Of a stretch of 16,720 bases of DNA, positions 7,428 through 14,683 are shown one piece after another. The notes beneath the pieces were generated by a model, which was not told where the DNA came from, ran no database searches, and saw nothing but the letters and a program-made list of their open reading frames with translations. Source of the DNA: Hemicentrotus pulcherrimus. Taxonomy: Eukaryota > Echinodermata > Echinoidea > Camarodonta > Strongylocentrotidae. A program made the translations under genes and the position numbers. The DNA is taken from assembly GCA_003118195.1 (NCBI GenBank), contig BEXV01001622.1:19989-36708 (forward strand). The letters run 5' to 3'. Each line of letters opens with the position of its first letter. Position 1 is the first letter of the stretch.

Positions 7428-8125
7428 GATGCTGGATGGAAGCGCTCTCTTTAAGCCCTCCAGTGAAGTAGCGTAAAGGGTGATCTTCGAAAATGCATTC
7501 CACGCAGTTACTGTCCGAGGGAAAAATGAGTTCTGGTAGACTTGGGTGCGGGATGGGATAGCCAGCAACTTCTTTGAGTGATACTGTCGTGTGTTGCTGG
7601 CAATCATGGGTGCTATGTAATGATGCGATTGATGGCTACTGTGTTGTTTTGGATCTTCTACATGAAGTGGAGGCTTGCAGCCTTTCTTCTCCTCTCCAGG
7701 CTTTCCTATTTCAGATGTTAAATCATGGCCGAGACACTGGCCATTCGACGATATCTCTGGAGGGTGAATCTTGCTGCTCGCCTTCGTACTGCCTCGATTT
7801 GGGATATATGCTTGTTTGTGTGAGGGTTCCAGACCGAGCAATGCTATTCCAGATGAGGTCCAACAAGAGAGAAGTAGGCTTGCGGATTTTGCGGAGATTT
7901 CTGCTGATTGGTCCCAGCATCCGATTTGCTCGGGATGTGATGTTGTTGATGTGGCCTTGCCAGGACAAGTCGGATGAGAAAGTTAGTCCTAGATAACGAA
8001 GATCTGTTACCAACGCAAGAGGAGTTTCTCCTAGCGTGTATGTCGTGGTGATGGCTTTCCGACGAAGGGAGAATGTGATGTGGTAGCATTTCTCGGTGTT
8101 GAATTTCATCTGCCATGAATGCAGC
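7428..8125 (-). pseudogene. LINE1 RT C-terminal region
   Basis: This follows the FADD block. It includes LHSWQMKFNTEKCYHITFSL, TDLRYLGLTFSSDLSWQGHI, NNITSRANRMLG, then in a shifted frame SVWNPHTNKHISQIEAVRRR, and finally NSFFPRTVTAWNAFSKITLY and SLEGLKRALPSSI before the stop near 7425. The KCYH, YLGL and FFPRTV..WN blocks are standard for the post-RT region of Jockey-superfamily LINEs. At least three frame changes and internal stops are present. Confidence 0.85.
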
Positions 8126-9475
8126 CTATTGAGATCTTGTTGTAGCTAGGGCTTCGCTATCAGTAACATCAGTGATCGTACGGTATAAAAGACAATCATC
8201 AGCAAAGAGTCGGATTTTGGAAGAGATCCCATCTACTATGTCATTGATGAAGGATACTGGAACCCATTCAGATGACTCTCCGTCTACGACAACACGTTGT
8301 AACCTTTCAGTTAGGAACACCTGATCCATCTGATAAGGTTGTCATGGATCCCATAGTGATGGAGCTTATGGAGGAGGCGGTTATAGTGTACACGGCCAAA
8401 CGCTTTGGAGAAGTCTAATGCAACTGCATCAACTTGCTCTTTCTGGTCTAGAGAGTGTGCAACATTTTGAGATGTAATGATCAGCTGGGTCTCGCAAGAT
8501 GCCATGCTGAACATCATTGAGAATATTATTTTCTTCATAGTAATCCATGATATTGATAAAAATGACATGTTCGAGCAGTTTACTGCGGATGAACGTGATT
8601 GATACAGGGTGGTATTTGGAGGCCTTGCTCCTGTCTCCTTTCTTGAAGATTGGTGAGATGTTTGCAAGACGCCAGTCAGATGGTACTGTTCATGTATCTA
8701 GAGATTGTTGAAAGATAAATGTCAGGATCTGTGCAATGTCTTCAGCAAAGAAATTCAAGATCCTTCCTGGTATGCCATCTGGTCCTGTGGCTTTGTAAAC
8801 ATGTATACCTTTCAGTAGCGTGACAATGCCTTCCACAGAGATTTCAATGCGATCCATTGAAGGAAACACGGGTTGTCTAAAATCTGGAATGTTCGAGTTA
8901 TCCTTCAGTGTGAAAACTGATTGGAATTGGTCGTTCAGTGCAGTTGCTTTCACTTTACTGTCTGATACAAGCGTTTCACCACACTTGAGGGATCCAACTC
9001 CAGATGACTCTTGCTTTCTGGATTTGATGAACTTCCAGAATGCTTTGTTGTTCTTGTCATCAGGAGAGAACGTCTTGTTTTGATAAGTCCAGTAGTTATG
9101 ACGAATTTGAGATCTTAATTCTTTCTGATAATTCTTGTACTTAAGCCAATCATCTGGTATTTTTGAAGCTTTAGCTTTATTGTACAGTCTGTTTTCTTCT
9201 GAATCCTCTCTTTATGGTGTTTGTGATCCAGGGACTGGTTCTTTTCTTTCCAGACACCTTTGTTGGAATGTAACTCTCCATGAGGTTTCCAATCTCTGTT
9301 TTGAAGTCATCCTAGTTCTGCTGTACTGTTCTAGGTTCTGGGCTGCTACGTAGGAAAGAAGACTGAAACTTAAAGAGATCTGCAAGCAAGCCGGTTGTAT
9401 CAGCTTTATTATACATGAATACTTTCTGAGCTTTTTCCTTGAGATTGATGGAGTTTGGTTAACTCTAAAGCTCAC
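8126..9475 (-). pseudogene. LINE1 linker and reverse-transcriptase domain
   Basis: From high to low coordinates: a Lys/Arg-rich linker with DDKNNKAFWKFIKSRKQESS; the RT N-terminal blocks KATGPDGIPGRILNFFAEDI and WRLANISPIFKKGDRSKASK; motif A VALDFSKAFGRV with the catalytic Asp at 8413-8415; RLQRVVVDGESSEWVPV; and motif C RLFADDCLLYR with its Asp pair at 8195-8200. Motif B (GVPQGT..GPLLF) is missing: EWVPV runs straight into SFINDIVDG at about 8254, an in-frame loss of roughly 16 residues. A frameshift lies between motif A and the FADD frame near 8320, and stops are scattered. The RT cannot be functional. Confidence 0.88.
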
Positions 9476-9481
9476 GATGTC

Positions 9482-9756
9482 GTGGTCACTGATACCTGCT
9501 GTGACTTTGCACTCATCAATGAAGGCTGGATGGGTAGTGAGAACAAGATCAAGCTAGGATGTTCTCTGTAGCGCCTGCTGTTCTGGTAGGCTCTTTGACC
9601 ATCTGCTCCAAGTGAAAGTCGTTGCACATGTCAAGAAGGCAAGAGCATTTTCTTCCTTCGTTAGCATATATAGGCTAGGGCTTAACATTACTGTGCGGTT
9701 GGACCAATCTTCTTGGATCTTGGATTCTTCTCCTAAATACTCCGAAGAAGAGTTTT
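9482..9756 (-). pseudogene. LINE1 endonuclease, C-terminal half
   Basis: On the minus strand: SSSEYLGEESKIQEDWSNRT, then in another frame LLDMCNDFHLEQMVKEPTRT, then DLVLTTHPAFIDECKVTAGI followed by SDHDIVSF. The SDH motif (9482-9490) holds the conserved Asp-His pair of the APE-type endonuclease active site. The half begins just where the other half (10340-10806) stops, after its GDFK motif, so the two look like one domain split by the intervening LINE fragment. Confidence 0.8.
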
Positions 9757-10350
9757 GACTGGAGGTGGTGGAGGGTGGAGGATTACATTTTGGAAAAAAG
9801 TTCTTTAGTAACTGCATTTTTAAATGAGAGCGTGGAGGTTTGGCCGATGGTTGCTTGTGGTAGGTTGTTCCATGTCTTTACAGTCCTTGGGAAATATGAG
9901 TTGGCATAAACGTCCGAGTTGGTGTGGCAAATTTCAAGTTGGTTGGAGTTTCCTCGTCTACGTCTGTCTGGTTTAGGGTTGGTGTGAAATTGGAAGTCGA
10001 TGTCGAGTTGTCCCTTGATCATTTTGAAGGGGCAGGTAAGACGATGTGCTTCCCTTCTGTCTTTAAGAGATCCCCAGTTGAGTTGGTTGAGTAGCTTGGT
10101 AAAACTGTTGTCCCATCCGTTGAACTTTCTTGACAGCATAGGTGTTTTTGGATGTATAAGGGTCCTATATGCTGCAGTGGCGTATTCAAAGTGTGGACGT
10201 ACAAGAGTAAGATACAACTGTTCTTTAACATTAGACGAGCAGTGATGGTAGTTGCGCCTTAGGAAGTTAGGACCCTTGAGGTAACGGGTCTGGTTTGTTT
10301 CCTCAAGGGTAACATCAAGGATTTTGTAGGATTTAGTACCTAATAAGTTA
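9757..10350 (-). pseudogene. C-terminal end of a second LINE, nested in LINE1
   Basis: A minus-strand frame open for 144 codons from 10217 gives YLTLVRPHFEYATAAYRTLI, LLNQLNWGSLKDRREAHRLT, then NSYFPRTVKTWNNLPQ and a stop at 9783-9785. Upstream in the same reading, FLRRNYHHCSSNVKEQ extends it to about 10350. This is the post-RT region of a Jockey-superfamily LINE, related to but distinct from LINE1's own copy at 7428-8125. A CCTCCACC-type tandem run (9761-9781) follows the stop and may be its tail. A 5'-truncated insertion into LINE1 is the simplest reading; a tandem pair of LINEs, the first internally deleted, is the alternative. It is the best-preserved LINE1-strand ORF here. Confidence 0.8.
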
Positions 10351-10806
10351 AGTTATACTTGAAGTCACCAGCAACAAGTATGGTCGAGTTTATCGTGCTC
10401 CTGGGGATGTACTGCAGGGATTCAGAGAGGTGTTGGAGGTTTTCTCTGTCCGACTTGGGAGGCATATAGAGTACTCCTATGAGGAATGGCTTAAAACCTT
10501 GAATTTGTAGAGAGATCCACATCAACTCAGTCTGCGATGTACAAATGCTGCATTCAGTAGCTGTGAAAGTATTCCTTATCATGATGAAGACTCCTCCTTT
10601 TTGTAGCACATGTCCTATCATTTCTGTATGTGGTAAAGCCTATTGGAGTGACCTCGGAATTAAGGATGTCTGGTTTTTAAATGCGACTCTGTTCCAATGA
10701 TAACGTCAGGTTTGTGATTGTCTATCATTGCTTCCAAGTGAGGAATTTGGTTGTAAAGTCCATCACAATTTACAAGGACACATTTAATACTTTTACGGGG
10801 ACGCAT
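10340..10806 (-). pseudogene. LINE1 endonuclease, N-terminal half
   Basis: The ATG at 10806 starts MRPRKSIKCVLVNCDGLYNQ, then HLEAMIDNHKPDVIIGTESH with the probable metal-binding Glu at 10687-10689. After a frameshift, KGGVFIMIRNTFTATECSIC, LIGVLYMPPKSDRENL and ILVAGDFKYNLTY follow. The SINC-, GTE-, Y.PP- and GDFN-like blocks define an APE-type LINE endonuclease. The normally invariant Asn of GDFN is Lys here (10358-10360). The frame breaks right after this motif, where the second LINE's C-terminus begins. Confidence 0.85.
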
Positions 10807-10880
10807 GTTCCTGTCCCTATTTGTAGGTTGTTTAGTATTCGGTGGAGGGCGAGGTTTACTTACAAAATAAGAAAGAAGAA

Positions 10881-11935
10881 AATAAACATGATTCGAAAAA
10901 ACTTTGGCAGAATCTAAAAAGCTTATGATTGAAAGATAAGAGGCAAAAAAAACAAGAATCTGTCATTAAAATTGTTGGGGAATTATGTCATGAAAAGATG
11001 GCCATCGCTGATGAATTCAATTCTCATTTCACAAATGTGGCTGCCAAATTAGTAGACAAACTCCCACCTTCCAAAGACTTTTTCAGCGCAGACAATGATT
11101 GTGTTGGTGAGTTTTACGAAAGAAAAGGTGTACGTGAAAACAGCTTCGAGTTATTACCAATCAGTGAACAATTTGTTTTCAAAGAGTTACTTAAGTTGAA
11201 TGTATAAAAAAGTACTGGGTTAGACTTGATTCCAGCTAAATTTCTAAAAGATGGTGCAAAGGTTTTATTTAAGCCTCTAAGTTACTTAATGAACCTATTT
11301 ATCTTGACAAGTACTTTTCCAGAGGATATGAAAATAGCAAAAGTGACTCCACTTTATAAAAAGAAAGATAAAACTGATGTTAGCAACTATATAGAACTAT
11401 TAGTGTTTTAAGCGTAGCATAAAAGATTCTAGAAAAATCGGTCTGTGTCCAAATTGAAAGATACTTAAAGGACATGATATAACTTATGAATTTCAATCTG
11501 GTTTTCGACATGATTATTCGACTGAAACATGTCTAATTGATTTGATTGAATTTTTTTAGGAGAGAAACCTCCCAAGGGCGCTTTGTTGGTATGGTGCTCC
11601 TTGATCTGCAAAAAGCTTTTGATACAGTTAATCATTGCGTCTTATTGAAGAAGTTAAAACTAATGGGTTTTGATAAGGCAAGTTTAGATTGGTTCACATC
11701 CTATTTATCTAATCAACACCAAGTAGTGGCCATTCATGATATTCGTTCCAAACTAATGCCTATAACATGCGGTGTTTCTCAGGGAAGTATTTTAGGCCCA
11801 ATTCTATTTTCAAGTTATATAAATGATATGTGTATTTGTATAAAAGACTTCAAACTATTATTGTACGCAGATGACAACGTACTACTCTATTCAAATCCTA
11901 ATCCTAAATATATTGAGGAAAAGCTAAGTGAACAG
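10881..11935 (+). pseudogene. LINE2 RT, first part (through motif C)
   Basis: NKHDSKKLWQNLKSL opens the visible frame, then FNSHFTNVAAKLVDKLPPSK, STGLDLIPAKFLKDGAKVLF and FPEDMKIAKVTPLYKKKDKT. A stretch with frame changes and stops (11395-11545) still shows KILEKSVCVQIERYLKD and YEFQSGFRHDYSTETCLIDL. The long frame from 11546 has motif A VLLDLQKAFDTVNH (catalytic Asp 11603-11605), motif B with SQGSILGPILF (Pro of PQG changed to Ser) and motif C LLLYADDNVLLY (Asp pair 11870-11875). It ends at KYIEEKLSEQ, where the Gln codon CAG (11933-11935) is the target duplication of the inserted element. Confidence 0.88.
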
Positions 11936-11999
11936 GGGCGGTATTCTGAACCCTGTGTTATCTCTAATATTGTTGTATCTTTGGAGATAAGATGAAGTT

Positions 12000-12518
12000 G
12001 GTATTCTGAACATTGTTGTAAGTATTGTTTTATCTTTTGTTGTATCTGTGGATGTGGATCATGAAGACAAGGCACGCTTTCACTATATTGGTTAAGGAGA
12101 GAGCATTAAAATCGTCATATCCAAGCATGTAATTTCTTAGAACGTTCACATCTATGATGTTTCCGGTCAACACACAATCTTCTTCTAACTCGTCTATTGG
12201 CACGAAGTTGGTTCTGGGCAAGAAATATTGCCGCCATTATATCACCACGAAAGATACAACAACCCCCTACCTGTTGTAAATATTGTTGTAAATACCATGG
12301 AAGATAAGATAAGATAAAAGATACAACAACTTTCAGAATACCAATTATCTCGACATATCATCTCTCGTGCGCATATGCAAATTAGGATTAAATGCCACTT
12401 TATTAATAATACGCACAATTACAAGCGCACTGAACTATGAGCGCAGGCGCGGCCAATGAGATGAGAGAAAAGATACAACAAAAGATAACACAAAAGTTAC
12501 AACAATGTTTAGAATACC
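12000..12518. mobile_element. Nested TIR element inside the composite
   Basis: GGTATTCTGAACATTGTTGT begins at 12000. The inverse of 12471-12518 begins GGTATTCTAAACATTGTTGT and continues with a matching TTTGTTGTATC block, about 47 bp of TIR with few mismatches. A worn inverted copy also ends at 12342. The flanks do not show a clean 3-bp duplication, so nested insertion is likely but the borders are approximate. Confidence 0.55.
12115..12237 (-). CDS. Small basic ORF inside the nested element, unrecognised
   Basis: ATG at 12237 on the minus strand opens 40 codons: MAAIFLAQNQLRANRRVRRR, then LCVDRKHHRCERSKKLHAWI and a stop. The run of Arg/Lys suggests a DNA- or RNA-binding N-terminus, and some Harbinger-type transposases start with a similar Arg-rich stretch, but I cannot confirm homology. 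If it is such a remnant, the rest of the transposase has been lost: only about 180 bp separate it from the left end of the composite. Chance is a real alternative. Confidence 0.2.
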   Translation of the reverse strand: MAAIFLAQNQLRANRRVRRRLCVDRKHHRCERSKKLHAWI

Positions 12519-12770
12519 TGTTGTGACAGATGCACTTATAGTTATCACCCAAGTCATTTGTTTCTTCTTGTATTATTGATGCATGACACGATCGAGTACA
12601 CATATATTTGTAATAGCACTTCCTCAGGCAAGGTGCCTAATATAGCGCCATCTATTGATAACCACTTGATACCAAATACTCTGAAGGCTACAAGAACCTG
12701 GTTGTGTTGAGGTCCAAGAATCCCCTTTTTGCCAGAGCATCAAGGAGATTTCAGTTCTAAGTTTGTCATT

Positions 12771-13317
12771 ATGTCAGGCAAAGAGGTTAGTTTTGTTATA
12801 TATTGAATGTATTTCTATGAATTGTTGAAACATTAAGTGTAAATTAGTGTGTGTATTTTGTACTTCATACCGAGATATGTTCATGTTAGTATGCAATGTA
12901 ATGTAAGACATGCAAGCCCAATATGCTGTTATGATATACATGTATGTACATTTAACTTTATATTAAGAAGAGTGATAACTAGATATTGTTGAATACTTTG
13001 AAGATATTATTTATGAGAGTGCTGAAGCACCAAGAGATTTGGAGTTTATAATTGTTTAGTTCATCGATTCAAGCTATAGTGAAATCTAGTTGTGACATTT
13101 GTAGTGTGAGTTTGTATTTGTGTAAAGCCATTTAATGCAGATGGACTAGAAGAGGAACTGGGGTTATTTGAATGAGTTATAAAAGAGGCTGTCATTGCTA
13201 TATTGATTATGCTATGATGTACTTGTATTTATGATTGTTTATCCTGTGATTTATCCGCAGTTTGCACGGAATGTACTGGTACGGAAAGAATTGGGACGAA
13301 ATGATTACTCCAATTGA
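12771..13317 (+). CDS. Possible two-exon small ORF carried by the TIR element
   Basis: ATG TCA GGC AAA GAG (12771-12785) is followed directly by a GTTAGT donor. At 13259-13260 an AG after a T-rich tract (TTATCCGCAG) can serve as acceptor. Joining them is phase 0 and gives MSGKE then FARNVLVRKELGRNDYSN and a TGA at 13315-13317. The implied intron is 475 bp. The unit lies wholly inside the TIR element, between its inner and outer ends. It could be a captured host gene fragment, a transposon accessory gene or chance. No family is recognised. Confidence 0.25.
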
Positions 13318-13383
13318 AGCTACAAATTCCCGTAGAAGCCTTTGTTTAGACTTTTTATTTGACGTCGACCTCGCTGCAGCCAC

Positions 13384-13454
13384 AATACCAACTTTATCTT
13401 ATCTCCAAAGATACGACAATATTAGAGATAATACAGGGTTCAGAATACCGCCCC
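13384..13454 (-). repeat. Inner right TIR of the composite element
   Basis: The reverse complement matches 11935-12005 at 68 of 71 positions, better than the outermost right end does. It is followed by CAG (13454-13456). This may be the original right end of the element, with 13457-13548 added by a later related insertion. Confidence 0.75.
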
Positions 13455-13456
13455 AG

Positions 13457-13548
13457 AATATCAACTTACAACAATACTAGCGCTGTGTTATCTCTAGGAG
13501 ATACAACAAGATAACACAAAACTTACAACAATGTTCAGAATACCACCC
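13457..13548 (-). repeat. Extra 92-bp right-end block of the same TIR family
   Basis: Contains two AACTTACAACAAT direct repeats (about 13463 and 13521) and the inverted pair GTGTTATCT / AGATAACAC (about 13483 and 13509). Its outer end matches the inverted end copy at 12471-12518 closely. CAG occurs on both sides (13454-13456 and 13549-13551), as expected for a short element that inserted into the CAG next to the older one. Confidence 0.55.
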
Positions 13549-14326
13549 CAGCTGTCTACGTGTGTCGATTGGATGACTGATAATAAGCTTTCTTTACACT
13601 TGGGAAAAACAGAAAGCATTTTATTTTGTTCTAAAAGTAGTTCTAAAAAGTCATTTGAATTCAAAGTGACACACAATAATCAAGCAATCAACAGAAAAAG
13701 AGTCTGTGAATTATTTAGGCATTGAGTTGGCTAGCGCAATTTCATTTTCATCCTTAGTAGAATCAGTTGTAAAAAAAGCAAATTCTCGCCTGAAATTTGT
13801 GTACAGATATCGAAGTTGTATGGATTTAAAAGCAAGACGTACACTCTGTTTTGCTCTTATTCAATGTTTATTTGACTATGATAACCCTGCATGGTATAGT
13901 TACATAAACAAGTCAGATCAAAAGAAGCTGAAGATTATACAGAACAAAATGGTGAGATTTATCAACTGTTCTGGTCCAAGAACTCATGTTGGCTACAGCG
14001 AACTTTCTAAAGCTGGTTTTCTTGAAGTCGACCATCAATCAAAACAACTCGTATTGCATCACGTGCATAAAATATATCATACTAAGTCGAATCATTATAT
14101 TCGATCCAACTTCGATCTTGTTACTGACGTACATGAATATAATACAAGAAATAGCCGATTCAACTTTAACTTACCAGAAACAATAGGTAGTATTGGAAAT
14201 TCGTTTTATCACAATGCCATAAAACATTGGAATTCCCTTCCCAATGGTGTAAAAAAAATAGGAAATTATGATCATTTTAAGAGGAAATTAAAGGAATACC
14301 TAATACTTGGGAAGAGAAGTGAATGA
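13549..14326 (+). pseudogene. LINE2 RT C-terminal region
   Basis: The frame resumes at the duplicated CAG codon with QLSTCVDWMTDNKLSLHLGK and TESILF, the block expected directly after motif C. A single frameshift near 13710 leads into a 206-codon frame with VKKANSRLKFVYRYRSCMDL, RRTLCFALIQCLFDYDNPAW, QKKLKIIQNKMVRFINCSGP and HNAIKHWNSLPNGVKKIGNY before the stop at 14324-14326. The order and spacing are those of a Jockey-superfamily LINE C-terminus. It is the longest undamaged LINE frame in the window, suggesting LINE2 is younger than LINE1. Confidence 0.88.
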
Positions 14327-14440
14327 CATGTTATATGATTGAAATTGTTATTCTTTTGTCGGTTCATACTTGTTCATGTTGTATATACTTATGTTTTCGT
14401 ACGTTATAGAAATTCTACAAATTCATCATTATTTTCCTCT
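14327..14440 (+). other. LINE2 3' UTR
   Basis: AT-rich sequence directly after the LINE2 stop codon, with no further coding motif. It merges into the pyrimidine tract at about 14430, so LINE2's own tail cannot be separated from the tail of the LINE1 copy. Confidence 0.45.
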
Positions 14441-14520
14441 TCTTCCTTCTCCTCTTTTTCTTCTTCTCCTTCTTCTTTTTCTTCTTGTACTTAATATTCC
14501 TTCTTCTACTTCTACTTCTA
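14430..14520. repeat. TTC-rich pyrimidine tract (microsatellite)
   Basis: About 90 bases of CTTCTTCT-type repeat ending in TTCTACTTCTACTTCTA. On the minus strand it reads as an AGAAGTAGAAG tail that continues the LINE1 3' end copy, so it probably grew from that element's tail. Confidence 0.8.
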
Positions 14521-14683
14521 TGACGATACTCAGCAGGATCTATAAGTCAGGATGTAGTGCTGAGGAATAAACTATCTAGATCTTGTTCTAGATGCTGAGT
14601 AGAAGCGCTCCCTTGAAGCCCTCAAAGTAGCGTCAAGGGTGATCTTTGAAAGTGCATTCCACGCATGTACTGTCCAAGGGAAT
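14508..14683 (-). mobile_element. Second, 5'-truncated copy of the LINE1 3' end
   Basis: 14508-14683 matches 7345-7522 along its whole length in the same orientation, including CAGGATC.ATAAGTCAGGATG and GTGCTGAGGAATAAACT. It covers the last coding residues (the stretch after TAWNA) and the short 3' UTR. Identity by eye is high but not perfect. The break near 14683 is the 5' truncation point. Confidence 0.85.

Larger units (their letters stand above)
7345..10861 (-). mobile_element. LINE1: decayed Jockey-superfamily non-LTR retrotransposon
   Basis: A single minus-strand element runs from an endonuclease start near 10806 to a 3' end near 7345. Its parts are in the normal order: APE-type endonuclease, linker, RT and C-terminal region. 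Such proteins nick the target and copy the element RNA onto it. The 3' UTR is only about 80 bases and ends in AGAAGTAGAAG, a short tandem tail. A second copy of this 3' end lies at 14508-14683. About 0.6 kb of another LINE's C-terminus (9757-10350) interrupts the endonuclease. Many frameshifts and stops, a changed GDFN motif and a lost RT motif B show it is dead. CR1, L2 or Jockey clade is likely; the exact clade cannot be set by eye. Confidence 0.85.
11936..13548. mobile_element. Composite TIR element, PIF/Harbinger-like, with CAG duplication
   Basis: The left end is GGGCGGTATTCTGAAC; the inverse of the right end is GGGTGGTATTCTGAAC. CAG flanks both (11933-11935 and 13549-13551), and the LINE2 RT frame is continuous if one CAG is removed with the element. 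Bases 11935-12005 match the inverse of 13384-13454 with 3 mismatches in 71. A second right end lies at 13453, also followed by CAG (13454-13456). Further inverted copies of the end sequence occur at 12000-12046, 12307-12342 and 12471-12518. GGG ends with a CWG duplication match known PIF/Harbinger behaviour. No transposase was recognised, so this is a non-autonomous, nested composite. Confidence 0.85.
10862..14440 (+). mobile_element. LINE2: 5'-truncated Jockey-superfamily LINE, split by a TIR element
   Basis: The plus-strand LINE starts abruptly near 10862 within the region before the RT, so the endonuclease is missing, as expected from incomplete reverse transcription. It runs through the RT to 11935, is cut by the TIR element at 11936-13548, resumes at 13549 and ends its ORF at 14326. 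A 3' UTR of about 100 bases reaches a pyrimidine-rich repeat that belongs to a LINE1 3' copy. It lies head to head with LINE1 at about 10861. Its protein differs clearly from LINE1, so it is a separate family. Confidence 0.85.

Noticed and set aside
6866..7471. Long plus-strand open frame of 201 codons
   Set aside because: It crosses a hAT-like end, C-rich runs and the antisense of the LINE1 3' end. Its composition (Pro/Ser-rich, basic) reflects these repeats and no domain is visible.
7574..7996. Plus-strand frame of 140 codons
   Set aside because: It is antisense to the LINE1 C-terminal region, whose motifs are clear on the minus strand.
8820..9083. Plus-strand frame antisense to LINE1
   Set aside because: It overlaps the RT N-terminal and linker blocks read on the minus strand.
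12030..12221. Minus-strand frame of 63 codons starting MPRTNF
   Set aside because: It runs out through the nested TIR. No recognised domain; it overlaps the Arg-rich ORF in another frame, and only one can be real.
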